A stretch of 64,000 nucleotides of DNA from Microbacterium invictum (lineage in GTDB: Bacteria; Actinomycetota; Actinomycetes; Actinomycetales; Microbacteriaceae), in assembly GCF_014197265.1 (NCBI RefSeq), contig NZ_JACIFH010000001.1, positions 3,162,001 through 3,226,000 of the forward strand, written 5' to 3'. The notes under the pieces are model-generated. The model did not search any database. It was given only the letters and a program-made list of their open reading frames with translations, and had not been told where the DNA came from. The translations under genes and the position numbers were made by a program. Shown here in pieces: positions 50,895 to 61,666 of this stretch; the first letter of the stretch is position 1, and each line of letters starts with the position of its first letter.

Positions 50895-50974
50895 CCGCGC
50901 GGAGCCGGCCGCGGGCGTGCGGCATCTGGGGCGGTGCGTCCGCCCGGATGTGCGTCGCGCCCCGGCCGGGCCCA

Positions 50975-50980
50975 TAGGCT
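50975..50980 (+). promoter_or_regulatory. Leaderless -10 box of the LLM oxidoreductase gene
   Basis: TAGGCT, 7 nt before ATG 50988. Confidence 0.5.
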
Positions 50981-50987
50981 TGCGATC

Positions 50988-51974
50988 ATGCGTTTCGGAA
51001 CCTTTATTCCCCAAGGCTGGCGTTTCGATCTGGTCGGTATCGACCCTGCTGACCAGTGGCACGCGATGTCGGCGCTCGCGCAGCGGGCCGACGCCGGGCC
51101 GTGGGAGTCGCTGTGGGTCTACGATCACTTCCACACGACCCCGGTTGCCTCGCAGGAAGCGACCCACGAAGCCTGGACGCTGATGGCCGCGTTCGCCGCG
51201 TCGACCAGCCGCATCCGCCTCGGCCAGATGTGCACGTGCATGGGGTATCGCAACCCCGCCTATCTCGCGAAGGTCGCGGCGACCGTGGACGTCATCTCGG
51301 GTGGCCGCGCCGAGATGGGAATCGGCGCGGGCTGGTACCAGCACGAGTGGGAGGCCTACGGCTACGGCTTCCCCGAGGCCCCTGAGCGACTCAAGATGCT
51401 GCGCGAAGGCGTCGAGATCATGCGCCAGGCGTGGACGACCGGCCAGGCCACCCTCGACGGCACCTACTACCAGGTGGACGGCGCGATCGTGCAGCCGCAG
51501 CCGCTGCAGGATGGCGGCATCCCGATGTGGATCGCCGGCGGCGGCGAGAAGGTGACGTTGAAGATCGCGGCGAAGTACGCCACGTACACGAACTTCACCG
51601 GCACGCTCGAGGAATTCGATCACAAGAGCGACGTGCTGCGCGGGCACTGCGACACCCTCGGGCGCGACTTCTCCGAGATCACCCGGTCGTCGAACTTCGA
51701 CACCATCGTCGGGGAGACCGAGGCCGACGCCGAGGATCGGCTGGCGGCCGTGATCGCGCGCGTGCGCCCGTTCGTGCAGGATGAGCACGCCGACCGCATT
51801 GAGCGCGGCATCCGTCGCTCCGACGGGTTCGGATCGGTCGAGCAGGTGACCGAGAAGCTCGCGCGCAAGGGCGAGCACGGGCTCGGGTACGCGATCCACT
51901 ACTTCCCCGAGGCGGCATACGACACTTCGGGGATCGAGCTGTTCGAGCGCGAGGTCATTCCTGCGCTGAGCTGA
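50988..51974 (+). CDS. LLM-class F420-dependent oxidoreductase
   Basis: A luciferase-like barrel protein of 328 residues. WESLWVYDHFHTTP, RLGQMCTCMGYRNPAYLAKVAATVDVISGGRAEMGIGAGWYQHEWEAYGYGFPE and PERLKMLREGVEIMRQ are family landmarks; the GxGAGW and EWEAYGY motifs fit the F420-dependent group common in Microbacteriaceae. The reaction is unknown. ATG 50988 (MRFGTFIPQGW) is the family-typical N-terminus and follows a leaderless promoter. The neighbour on the other strand is an alpha/beta hydrolase; no functional link is evident. Confidence 0.87.
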   Translation: MRFGTFIPQGWRFDLVGIDPADQWHAMSALAQRADAGPWESLWVYDHFHTTPVASQEATHEAWTLMAAFAASTSRIRLGQMCTCMGYRNPAYLAKVAATVDVISGGRAEMGIGAGWYQHEWEAYGYGFPEAPERLKMLREGVEIMRQAWTTGQATLDGTYYQVDGAIVQPQPLQDGGIPMWIAGGGEKVTLKIAAKYATYTNFTGTLEEFDHKSDVLRGHCDTLGRDFSEITRSSNFDTIVGETEADAEDRLAAVIARVRPFVQDEHADRIERGIRRSDGFGSVEQVTEKLARKGEHGLGYAIHYFPEAAYDTSGIELFEREVIPALS

Positions 51975-52023
51975 TCGCCGCGCCATCGCGCGGGTCGGCC
52001 GTGCGCGCCGCGGCATCCACTGT

Positions 52024-52983
<960 letters not shown>

Positions 52984-53004
52984 TCACATGTCGGTGCGAG
53001 GGTC

Positions 53005-53010
53005 TATCGT
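53005..53010 (+). promoter_or_regulatory. Leaderless -10 box of the YdeI-family gene
   Basis: TATCGT, 6 nt before ATG 53017. Confidence 0.45.
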
Positions 53011-53016
53011 TCGAGA

Positions 53017-53589
53017 ATGGTCGCCGCCTCTGCCAAGCCCGAGCTGCACGTTGACACGGTCGAGGAGTGGGAACGCTGGCTGGAGTCCGATCCGGGTCCT
53101 GACGGAGTGCGGTTGCGCATCCGTAAGGCGGCGTCGATCAAGCCGGGCATCACCTACGCGGATGCGTTGGACGTCGCGTTGTGCTTCGGCTGGATCGACG
53201 GGCAGAGGCAGTCGTTGAATGACGACTACTTCCTGCAGGTCTTCACACCGCGCCGGCCACGCGGGGTGTGGTCGAAGGTCAACATCGAGCACGCCGGCCG
53301 TCTGATTGAGGAAGGCCGCATGCGGCCTGCCGGCCACCGCGAGATCGACCTCGCGAAGGCGGATGGGCGGTGGGACGCCGCCTATCGTCAGCGCGACGGG
53401 GGAATCCCACCCGAACTCCAGGCGGCACTCGATGCCGACCCGGCGATCGCCGCCGCGTTCGCCGCACAGTCGGCGCAGAACCGCTTCTCGATGGCGTTCC
53501 GCGTGAGTAGCTTGAAGCGGCCGGAGACCCGTGCGGCCCGGGTCGCCCAATACATCACCATGCTCGAGCGGGGCGAGACGATCCACTGA
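53017..53589 (+). CDS. YdeI/OmpD-associated family protein
   Basis: A 190-residue protein. WERWLESDPGPDGVRLRIRKAASIKPGITYADALDVALCFGWIDGQ and YFLQVFTPRRPRGVWSKVNIEHAGRLIEEGRMRPAG are the characteristic N-terminal YdeI-like block. The C-terminal FSMAFRVSSLKRPETRAARVAQYITML is the usual family ending. Members are widespread and named after an E. coli protein linked to polymyxin or bacteriocin resistance, but no activity is established. Short leaderless promoter; convergent with galK. Confidence 0.87.
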   Translation: MVAASAKPELHVDTVEEWERWLESDPGPDGVRLRIRKAASIKPGITYADALDVALCFGWIDGQRQSLNDDYFLQVFTPRRPRGVWSKVNIEHAGRLIEEGRMRPAGHREIDLAKADGRWDAAYRQRDGGIPPELQAALDADPAIAAAFAAQSAQNRFSMAFRVSSLKRPETRAARVAQYITMLERGETIH

Positions 53590-53630
53590 ATTGACGCGCG
53601 GCGACGCGTGGGCTGGGGACAACCGGAAGC

Positions 53631-53656
53631 CCTGACGTGCGGCTGGTGCGTCCGCG

Positions 53657-53661
<5 letters not shown>
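53631..53661. terminator. Hairpin at the galK stop
   Basis: CCTGACG (53631-53637) pairs with CGTCAGG (53655-53661), with CGG/CCG extending the stem past a 2-nt bulge. It lies between convergent genes and overlaps the galK stop codon. Confidence 0.55.
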
Positions 53662-54858
<1,197 letters not shown>

Positions 54859-54862
<4 letters not shown>

Positions 54863-56034
54863 AGTTCGACCCCCTCGATGGCGGCGCGCAGGCGGTCGGC
54901 GGCGGTCTCGGGCGGGATGTCGCCGATCCACGCGCCCATTGCCGCCTCGGAGCCGGCGAGGTACTTCAGCTTGTCGGCCGCGCGGCGCGGGCTCGTGATC
55001 TGCAGGTTGAGTCGCACGGTGTCGCGGCCCACGTGGACGGGAGCCTGATGCCAGGCGGCGATGTACGGCGTCGGCGTTTCGTAGAGCGCGTCGATGCCGC
55101 GCAGCAGGCGCAGGTAGATCGGGGCGAGCTCGTCGCGCTCGTCGGCGGTGAGGGCCGCGAAGTCGGGCACCTGGCGGTGAGGCAGCATATGCACCTCGAT
55201 GGGCCAGCGGGCGGCGAACGGCACGAACGCCGTCCAGTGCTCGCCGCGCAGCAGCACCCGCGGACCCGACTGCTCGAAGTCGAGAATGCGGGCGAACAGG
55301 TCGGGGGCGGTCCGGTCGATGGAGTCGAGCAGACGGGTCGTGCGCGGGGTGATGTACGGGTACGAGTAGATCTGCCCGTGCGGGTGCTGCAGGGTCACGC
55401 CGATCTCTTCGCCGCGGTTCTCGAACGGGAACACCTGCTCGACCCCGGGCAGCGCCGACAGGGCTGCGGTGCGGTCGGCCCAGGCCTCGATCACGGTGCG
55501 GGCGCGCGTCACGGTCTGCGTGCCGAACGAGCCGGTGCGGTCGGGTGAGAAGCACACCACCTCGCAGCGGCCGACGCTCGTGCGGGTGTTGCCGAGGCCG
55601 AGGCGTTCGAGGTCTGCGAGACCGCGCGGGGGATCGGCGGCTTCGGGGACGTCGCCGGTCGCTGTGGCCAGCGCCGGGCCGAACGAGGGCGAGCGGTTCT
55701 CGAACACCGCGACGTCGTAGAGCGAGGGGATCTCGGACGGGTTGGTCTCGCTCTGCGGGGCGAGGGGGTCGAGCTCGGCCGGCGGCAGGAAGGCGCGGTT
55801 CTGGCGCGCGGCGGCGACCGAGATCCAGTCGCCGGTGAGGATGTCCTGCCGCATCGTGGCCGTGGCCGGTCGCGGGTCGAGGTCGCGGGCGTCGACGGCC
55901 CGATCGGGGCCGAGCGTCGTGCCGGGGTCATCGAAGTAGATCAGGTCGCGCCCGTCGGCCAGCCGCGCGGTGCGCTTGACGACGCCGGCGCCCAGGGCGA
56001 CGGGTTCGAGGTTCACGGTCGAGTTCGTGTTCAC
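54859..56034 (-). CDS. galT: Galactose-1-phosphate uridylyltransferase
   Basis: Exchanges galactose-1-phosphate with UDP-glucose, 391 residues. The catalytic HPHGQ is in TLQHPHGQIYSYPY (His219 being the second His). NRAFLPPAELDPLAP and EVVCFSPDRTGSFGTQ fit the family. The start is GTG 56034, supported by a TAGCGT -10 box 6 nt upstream: a leaderless message. A LacI-type operator (56028-56041) covers this start, so repression would block initiation directly. It is divergent from the LacI gene at 56102. Confidence 0.93.
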
Positions 56035-56041
56035 GTCAACA
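56028..56041. promoter_or_regulatory. LacI-type operator over the galT start
   Basis: TGTTCACGTCAACA, one of three related 14-bp sites with a central CG. It overlaps the galT start codon and predicted transcription start. The centre-to-centre distance to the next site is 30 bp. Confidence 0.7.
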
Positions 56042-56046
56042 CGCTA
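56041..56046 (-). promoter_or_regulatory. Leaderless -10 box of galT
   Basis: TAGCGT on the minus strand, 6 nt before GTG 56034. The operator reaches its edge. Confidence 0.5.
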
Positions 56047-56057
56047 ACCCACGCGTG

Positions 56058-56071
56058 TGTTATCGTCAACA
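56058..56071. promoter_or_regulatory. LacI-type operator at the galactose-regulator promoter
   Basis: TGTTATCGTCAACA, 31 bp upstream of ATG 56102. It overlaps a TATCGT -10-like box (56061-56066) for the regulator gene. Confidence 0.65.
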
Positions 56072-56101
56072 TGGCCGGCTTGATCGAAAGGTGTCTCCCA
56101 G

Positions 56102-57070
56102 ATGCAGCAACGGGTATCGATGGCCGATGTGGCCGCGGTGGCCGGCGTCTCGGGGCAGACCGTGTCGCGTGTCGTGAACGGCAGTCCCCGTGTCGATCCC
56201 GCGACGCGCCAGCGCGTCGAAGCGGCCATGGCGCAGCTGGACTACCGGCCCCACCGGGCCGCGCGTGCCCTGCGCACCGGTCGCACCGACACGATCGGGC
56301 TCATCGTCTCGACCCTCGCGACCGTGGGGAACTCGCGCATGCTCCAGGCGATCGCCGACGCCGCCGCTGAGCGAGGCTACGCACTCACCGTGGTCACCGC
56401 ATCGGGGGTGGATGCCGTGGCCTCGGGCTTCGCGACTCTTCGCGACCAGGGGGTCGACGGTGCCATCGTGCTGAACGAGGCCACCGTGGCCGCTCGAACG
56501 GTCGAGGTGCCGCCGGGGCTTGCGCTGGTCGTGGTGGACTCGCCCCCGGACGACCGGTTCGTCGTGGTGCAGACCGACCACGCGGCGGGTGCGCGACTGG
56601 CGGTGGAGCACCTGCTGTCGCGCGGGCATCGCACGGTCGCGCACATCGCCGGACCTGCCGACTCGTTCGCGGCCGCCGAACGCGAGCGGGGCTGGCGCGA
56701 AGCGCTCGCCGATGCCGGCATCGACGCGGGTGAACCGGTGCGCGGCGATTGGACCGCGGCATCCGGACACTCCGCCGCCACCGCCCTCCGACCCGACGCG
56801 ACCGCGGTCTTCGCCGCGAACGACCAGATGGCGCTGGGCGCACTGCGCGCGCTCGCCGAAGCCGGTCGCGCCGTGCCGGGAGACGTCGGCGTCGTGGGCT
56901 TCGACGACATCGCCGACGCCGCCGATTACCGCCCACCGCTGACGACGATTCGCCAGGACTTCGATGCCCTCGGCGCCGCCGCCGTGACGGCGCTGGTCGC
57001 GGCGATCGAGGGCACGGTGTCCGATCGGGTGGTTCTCACTCCCGCGCTGGTGACCCGCGCGAGCTCCTGA
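56102..57070 (+). CDS. LacI-family transcriptional regulator of galactose genes
   Basis: A 322-residue LacI/GalR-type protein. The HTH is SMADVAAVAGVSGQTVSRVVNGSPRV (residues 6-31), and the hinge region is HRAARALRTGRTDTIGLIV. The effector domain ends with VGVVGFDDIADAADYRPPLTTIRQDF, as in the family. It is divergent from galT-galK; the two operators in between, and a third before galE, indicate that it represses the gal genes and itself. The inducer is presumably galactose or a galactoside. ATG 56120 (MADVAAV) is a possible shorter start. GH95 follows 43 bp downstream with its own leaderless promoter. Confidence 0.9.
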   Translation: MQQRVSMADVAAVAGVSGQTVSRVVNGSPRVDPATRQRVEAAMAQLDYRPHRAARALRTGRTDTIGLIVSTLATVGNSRMLQAIADAAAERGYALTVVTASGVDAVASGFATLRDQGVDGAIVLNEATVAARTVEVPPGLALVVVDSPPDDRFVVVQTDHAAGARLAVEHLLSRGHRTVAHIAGPADSFAAAERERGWREALADAGIDAGEPVRGDWTAASGHSAATALRPDATAVFAANDQMALGALRALAEAGRAVPGDVGVVGFDDIADAADYRPPLTTIRQDFDALGAAAVTALVAAIEGTVSDRVVLTPALVTRASS

Positions 57071-57101
57071 GTCCCCGGATCACGCAGTCCGGGGTCGCTG
57101 A

Positions 57102-57107
57102 TAGCGT
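57102..57107 (+). promoter_or_regulatory. Leaderless -10 box of the GH95 gene
   Basis: TAGCGT, 6 nt before GTG 57114. Confidence 0.45.
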
Positions 57108-57113
57108 CGGGGC

Positions 57114-59627
57114 GTGGCTGACGAGACCCCCGACACACCCGCGGCGGCGGCGGTGACGGCACGGCCCCACCTGCGTCTGCGGGCCGATCGGTCGGCCGAA
57201 AAGTGGACCGATGCCTACCCCATCGGAAACGGCACGATCGGGGCGATGTGCTTCGGCGGTGTCGAAGCGGATCGCGTCCAGATCAACGATGCGACGTGCT
57301 GGTCGGGGTCGCCGACGACCGCGTCGGGCACGCGCCGCCGCAACGGCCCCACCCATCTGGCCGCGGCGCGGGAAGCCCTCGCCCGCGGAGATCTTGACGC
57401 CGCAGAGCAGGCCACCCGCAACCTGCAGGGCGGCTTCGCGCAGGCATATCAGCCGCTGGCCGACCTCTGGATCGGTCTCGACGGCCCTGCATTGCCGGGC
57501 GACGGCACCTCACCGGCATCCACCCCACAGGTCACGCGCGAACTCGACCTGCGCACCGCCATCGCCACGCACGAGTTCTCACTCGGTGGCCTCCACAGCC
57601 GCGCCGAGACGTTCGTCAGTGCGCGGAAGAACCTGTTGATCTCGTCGCGCACGTACAGCGAACCGTCCGACCTCTGGATCGAACTGACCACCCCGCACCC
57701 GGTCGTTCACCGCGAGGCCGGTGATCGCGGCCTCACGCTCGTCGCGCGCATGCCTGCCGACGTCCGCCCCGACCGGTCGGGCGCGCCCGACGCAGCCGCA
57801 TTCGGCCCCGACATCATCAGCTACGACGGGCCCTCGGTCACGGCGGCCGGCGTGCTCGTGGTGCACACCGATGGTGAGGCGAGCTTCGACGGCGAACGGC
57901 TGCGCGTCGCCGGCGCGACCGAGCTGCGCATCGGCGTCAGCACCAAGACAGACGCCCCCAGCACACCTCGTGGCCGGGGACTGCACGGCGGGTGGCGGAA
58001 ATCGATCTCCCTCGCGCGCATTGCCACCATGTTCGTCGAGCCGGTGTTCTACAACTCCCCGCGCGGCGCCGGCAACGACGTGCGCACCGAGCACATCGCC
58101 GACCACGCGCGCCTGTTCGATCGCGTCGAACTGCGGCTGGACTCACCGGGAGTGAAGCCGGGGGTGGATGCCGGTGCCGACACCCGCACGACCGAGCAGC
58201 GTCTGCGGGCTGTGGCCGAAGGCGCGGATGATCCGGATCTGGTCGCGCTGGCATTCCAGTACGGGCGCTACCTGATGATCGCCGGATCGCGGCCGGGCGG
58301 GCAGCCGCTGAACCTGCAGGGCATCTGGAACGAATCGGTGACACCGCCCTGGGGCGGCGGCTACACCGTGAACATCAACACCGAGATGAACTACTGGCCT
58401 GCGCACACGGCGAATCTGTCCGAGTGCGCCGAACCGCTCCTGCCGTGGCTCGGGCGGGTGGCCGTGACCGGCCAGCGGTGGGCGAAGCGCCTCTACCGGG
58501 CGCCGGGTTGGGTGATGCATCACAACAGCGACATGTGGGGCTTCGCCGGCCCGGTCGGCGCCGGGGTCGACTCGCCGTCGTGGTCGTTTTGGCCGATGGG
58601 CGGGGTGTGGATGGCCCGGCACCTGCTCGCCGACGCCGAGTTCACCGGTGATATCCGGCGGCTGCTGCGGGCCTGGCCGATCGCCTGCGGCGCCGCCGAG
58701 TTCGCCCTTGCCTGGCTGCAGCCACAGCCCGACGGCACGCTCGGCACCGCGCCGTCGACGAGCCCTGAGAACCTGTATCTCGACGCCGATGGGGTCGCGC
58801 GCGCGGTCTCGGAGAGTACGACGAGCGACATCGAGCTCGTCAGAGATCTCTTCGACGGCATCGTGTCGGTCGCTCCGCTCCTGCCGTACCGGGGTCCGGC
58901 CGACCTTGCCCTGATCGACCGCGTGTATGACGCCCGCGACCTGTTGCCGCCGACACGCGTGACCGCCGACGGGCGTATCGCGGAGTGGACCGGCGACCCC
59001 GTCGAGCAGGATCCGCGGCATCGGCACCAGTCGCACCTGATCGGCCTGTACCCGGGGCGCAGCATCACGGCCGAAACCCCGGAGCTGTTCGCCGCCGCCC
59101 GCCGTTCGCTGCAGGAACGCGGGCCGGAGTCGACCGGGTGGTCGCTGGCCTGGCGGCTCGCCCTGTGGGCGCGGTTGCACGACGCCGATGGGGTGGCCGC
59201 GACCGTGCGGCGGTTTCTGCAGCCGGCCGACGATGCCGCGCACGGGTCGGGCGAGGCGGGCCAGACCGGCGGTGTCTACCCCAGCCTCCTCTGCGCGCAC
59301 CCGCCCTTTCAGATCGACGGCAACTTCGGCTTCACCGCCGGGGTGACCGAGGCGCTGCTGCAGTCGCACGAACAGGACGCCCTGGGCATCCGCCTGCTGC
59401 GGGTGCTGCCTGCCGCGCCCTGGGCATCGGGCTCGGTCACCGGGTTGCGGGCACGCGGCGCGGTGACGGTCGACACCGCGTGGGCCGACGGCGTCGTGAC
59501 GAGCGTGCGCCTGCGTGCCGACCGTGCCGCGGCGCTGGAGGTCGTCGGTCCCGGGCTGGAGGCACAGCGGGTCGACCTGCAAGCCGGCGACGAGGTCTCA
59601 CTCGGCGACGCGAGTGCTCACTCATGA
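57114..59627 (+). CDS. GH95 family alpha-L-fucosidase / alpha-L-galactosidase
   Basis: An intracellular inverting glycosidase, 837 residues, without signal peptide. The N-terminal domain opens with the family signature AEKWTDAYPIGNGTIGAMCFGGVEADRVQINDATCWSGSP. The (alpha/alpha)6 barrel contains GIWNESVTPPWGGGYTVNINTEMNYWPAHTANLSEC, with the catalytic Asn/Glu positions, and FQIDGNFGFTAGVTEALLQS, with the catalytic Asp. A C-terminal beta domain follows. Known members release alpha-1,2-linked L-fucose or L-galactose from plant xyloglucan or pectin side chains. Located in the galactose locus, so alpha-L-galactoside use is possible. The GTG start is backed by TAGCGT. The last codons overlap a perfect 12-bp palindrome CACTCATGAGTG (59619-59630). 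Confidence 0.9.
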   Translation: MADETPDTPAAAAVTARPHLRLRADRSAEKWTDAYPIGNGTIGAMCFGGVEADRVQINDATCWSGSPTTASGTRRRNGPTHLAAAREALARGDLDAAEQATRNLQGGFAQAYQPLADLWIGLDGPALPGDGTSPASTPQVTRELDLRTAIATHEFSLGGLHSRAETFVSARKNLLISSRTYSEPSDLWIELTTPHPVVHREAGDRGLTLVARMPADVRPDRSGAPDAAAFGPDIISYDGPSVTAAGVLVVHTDGEASFDGERLRVAGATELRIGVSTKTDAPSTPRGRGLHGGWRKSISLARIATMFVEPVFYNSPRGAGNDVRTEHIADHARLFDRVELRLDSPGVKPGVDAGADTRTTEQRLRAVAEGADDPDLVALAFQYGRYLMIAGSRPGGQPLNLQGIWNESVTPPWGGGYTVNINTEMNYWPAHTANLSECAEPLLPWLGRVAVTGQRWAKRLYRAPGWVMHHNSDMWGFAGPVGAGVDSPSWSFWPMGGVWMARHLLADAEFTGDIRRLLRAWPIACGAAEFALAWLQPQPDGTLGTAPSTSPENLYLDADGVARAVSESTTSDIELVRDLFDGIVSVAPLLPYRGPADLALIDRVYDARDLLPPTRVTADGRIAEWTGDPVEQDPRHRHQSHLIGLYPGRSITAETPELFAAARRSLQERGPESTGWSLAWRLALWARLHDADGVAATVRRFLQPADDAAHGSGEAGQTGGVYPSLLCAHPPFQIDGNFGFTAGVTEALLQSHEQDALGIRLLRVLPAAPWASGSVTGLRARGAVTVDTAWADGVVTSVRLRADRAAALEVVGPGLEAQRVDLQAGDEVSLGDASAHS

Positions 59628-59633
59628 GTGCAG

Positions 59634-59864
59634 TCAGAGCTCCGCGCGGATATGTGCGTGCGATTCATCGACATCGTGCAGGACCGCAGAGCCGTCGACG
59701 GCCTCCTTCGCTCGCCGCAGAAGTTCAGTCTCCCACTCCACACCGACCGGAGCGCTCTCGTCGTCGGGCTGCACACTCAGCAAGAGTTGGTGGGCCGCCT
59801 CGATACGCTCATCGGCGGAGAGCTGCTTACCCGCTTCGATGTAGTCGGCCAGCTTCGGAGTCAT
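59634..59864 (-). CDS. Addiction-module antitoxin-like protein (orphan)
   Basis: A 76-residue protein resembling the putative addiction-module component family (Unstab_antitox): a helical N-terminus with LSADERIEAAHQLLLSVQPD and a C-terminal WETELLRRAKEAVDGSAVLHDVDESHAHIRAEL (HDVDE and HAxIRAEL are typical toxin-facing endings). Antitoxins of this kind usually precede a RelE/ParE-type toxin gene in the same direction. Here the downstream neighbour is the converging GH95 gene 6 bp away, so no toxin partner remains. It could be a solitary antitoxin. Confidence 0.75.
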   Translation of the reverse strand: MTPKLADYIEAGKQLSADERIEAAHQLLLSVQPDDESAPVGVEWETELLRRAKEAVDGSAVLHDVDESHAHIRAEL

Positions 59865-59985
59865 GCCCCGATTGTACGGCGGTGGCCCGACACGCGGGTG
59901 GGTTCATAGCAGAACCGTGCCTTCGGCTGGTGAGCGAAGACCCATTGCGCGGGTGCTGAGCATCCCGCCGGCGCGTTTGCCGCGC

Positions 59986-60639
59986 CTATGTCCGCGCCAC
60001 CCAGCGGGCAAGGCGGCGCACGATCTCGCGGTGCGACTCGGACTCGTATGAGCGCCCATCGTGCCCGAGCGCGTCGTACGCGACCCGGGCAGACCCGACC
60101 TCGCGGGTCCACATGAGCGGGTAGCGCACGCCCTCGTGCTCGTGGTCCGCCAGCACATCCGAGCGCCCGACCGACTGCAGGTTCGCGTACCGTTCGTCCG
60201 GCACCGTGAAGTCGCCGAGCCCGTCGGCCAGCGGGTGCCCGGGCAGCACGCGCACTACCGCGGCCTCTTCGAACGGCGGATGCATCGACACTCTCGGCAG
60301 CCACACCGCGCCCGTCAGCTGCGCCCATTCCGGGTAGCCCCGCAGACTCGCGGTCGCCGAGTGCAGGGCAAGGATGCCGAGACCTCGCGCCGTGGCATCC
60401 ACCAGCCCCTGCTGCGACGCCTCCGGCGCGGCGGCGACGTCATCCGCCCACGGGTCGCCCGCAGCGACGACGAGCAGGTCGACGCCGTCCAGCACGGTGA
60501 GGGCGTGGTCGACGTCCGGGTCGATGTCGACGTCCCACCCGTCGGCGGTGAGGATGTCGGCCACCCGGGCGCCGACCTGGGCGAACGGATGCCACGGGTC
60601 GGCGTACCGGCCCGTTCCCACCGCGATGAGCGCGCGCAT
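59986..60639 (-). CDS. ThuA-like domain protein
   Basis: A 217-residue ThuA/trehalose-utilisation-type protein with a class I glutamine-amidotransferase-like fold. VDLLVVAAGDPWADDVAAAPE and GLGILALHSATASLRGYPEWAQLTGAVW include the conserved HSATAS segment, and HPPFEEAAVVRVLPGHPLADGLGDFTVPDERYANLQ the usual HP-L-G...F-DE-Y pattern. The biochemical role is unknown. It starts one base after the galE stop (TGA-C-ATG), so it is translated with galE. The 119 bases between this gene and the antitoxin show no gene. Confidence 0.85.
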   Translation of the reverse strand: MRALIAVGTGRYADPWHPFAQVGARVADILTADGWDVDIDPDVDHALTVLDGVDLLVVAAGDPWADDVAAAPEASQQGLVDATARGLGILALHSATASLRGYPEWAQLTGAVWLPRVSMHPPFEEAAVVRVLPGHPLADGLGDFTVPDERYANLQSVGRSDVLADHEHEGVRYPLMWTREVGSARVAYDALGHDGRSYESESHREIVRRLARWVART

Positions 60640-60640
60640 G

Positions 60641-61618
60641 TCAGTCCGCCGCGCGGCGTGCTTCCCAGCCTGAGCGCACCATCTCGTCGACGGTGTACCG
60701 GTTCTGCCAGTCGAGGTCGCGGGCGGCGAGGTCGCCGGTGGCCACGATTCGGTCGGGGTCGCCCGGGCGGCGGGGCCCGATCTCGGGAGTGAACTGGATG
60801 CCGGTGGCGCGCACCATGGCATCCATGATCTGCTTCACGCTCAGCCCGTTCTGCGAGCCGAGATTGTAGGCCGGCTCGATCGGATCGCCGGAGGTCAGGC
60901 GCTGCGCGGCGACTACGTGCGCGGCGGCGATGTCGCCCACGTGCACGTAGTCGCGGACGTTCGTGCCGTCTTCGGTGTCGTAGTCGTCGCCGAAGATCTT
61001 CGGGGTCTTGCCGGCGATCAGCGCCTCGAACACCAGCGGGAACAGGTTGTGCGGGCTCGTGTCGTAGACGGCCGGGTCGGAAGACCCGACGACGTTGAAG
61101 TAGCGCAACGACGTGTGCCGCAGCGGCGCGTCGGTGCCGGCCGTAGCGATGGCCTGGTCGCGGATGAGCCACTCGCCGATGAGCTTCGACTCGCCGTAGG
61201 GCGAGGCCGGTCGCTTGGGCAGGTCTTCGGTCACGAGGTCGACGTCGGGCGTGCCGTACACGGCCGCCGATGACGAGAACACGATGTTCGTCACACCGGC
61301 ATCGGCCATCGCCTCGAGCACGACGCGGGTGCCCTCGACGTTCTGCGCGTACGTATGCAGCGGGCGCTGCACCGAGACGCCGGCGTACTTGAATCCGGCC
61401 ACGTGGATGACGCCTTCGACGCCGTGCTCGCGCATGGTCGCCGCGAGCAGGTCACGATCGAGGATCGTGCCCTGGACGAACGGGATGCCGGCGGGCACGA
61501 ACTCGGCGTGACCGCTGGAAAGGTCATCGATGACGACGGGGTCGATGCCCGCGGTGGCGAGCGCCCGGACGATGTGCGCGCCGATGTATCCGGCGCCTCC
61601 CGTGACCAACCAGCTCAT
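60641..61618 (-). CDS. galE: UDP-glucose 4-epimerase
   Basis: Interconverts UDP-galactose and UDP-glucose, completing the Leloir pathway with galK and galT. 325 residues, extended SDR. The NAD-binding motif is TGGAGYIGAHIVRAL (residues 5-19), and the catalytic set is in FSSSAAVYGTP (Ser) and SPYGESKLIGE (Tyr, Lys). SLRYFNVVGSSDP and NLGSQNGLSVKQIM complete the family. The start ATG 61618 follows GAAGGAG. A LacI-type operator lies upstream at 61636-61649, identical in type to those at galT. It is cotranscribed with thuA. Confidence 0.95.
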   Translation of the reverse strand: MSWLVTGGAGYIGAHIVRALATAGIDPVVIDDLSSGHAEFVPAGIPFVQGTILDRDLLAATMREHGVEGVIHVAGFKYAGVSVQRPLHTYAQNVEGTRVVLEAMADAGVTNIVFSSSAAVYGTPDVDLVTEDLPKRPASPYGESKLIGEWLIRDQAIATAGTDAPLRHTSLRYFNVVGSSDPAVYDTSPHNLFPLVFEALIAGKTPKIFGDDYDTEDGTNVRDYVHVGDIAAAHVVAAQRLTSGDPIEPAYNLGSQNGLSVKQIMDAMVRATGIQFTPEIGPRRPGDPDRIVATGDLAARDLDWQNRYTVDEMVRSGWEARRAAD

Positions 61619-61635
61619 GGCGCTCCTTCGTCGTG

Positions 61636-61649
61636 TGTTTACGTCAACA
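61636..61649. promoter_or_regulatory. LacI-type operator upstream of galE
   Basis: TGTTTACGTCAACA, the most symmetrical of the three sites. A TAGCAT -10 box on the minus strand (61649-61654) adjoins it, so the operator covers the transcription start, 18 bp upstream of the galE start codon. Confidence 0.7.
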
Positions 61650-61666
61650 TGCTAGCGCACCCCGTG

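Noticed and set aside
59619..59630. Perfect 12-bp palindrome CACTCATGAGTG at the GH95 stop as an operator
   Set aside because: It lies at the end of a gene and between convergent stops, and no second copy was seen. A terminator stem or chance is as likely.
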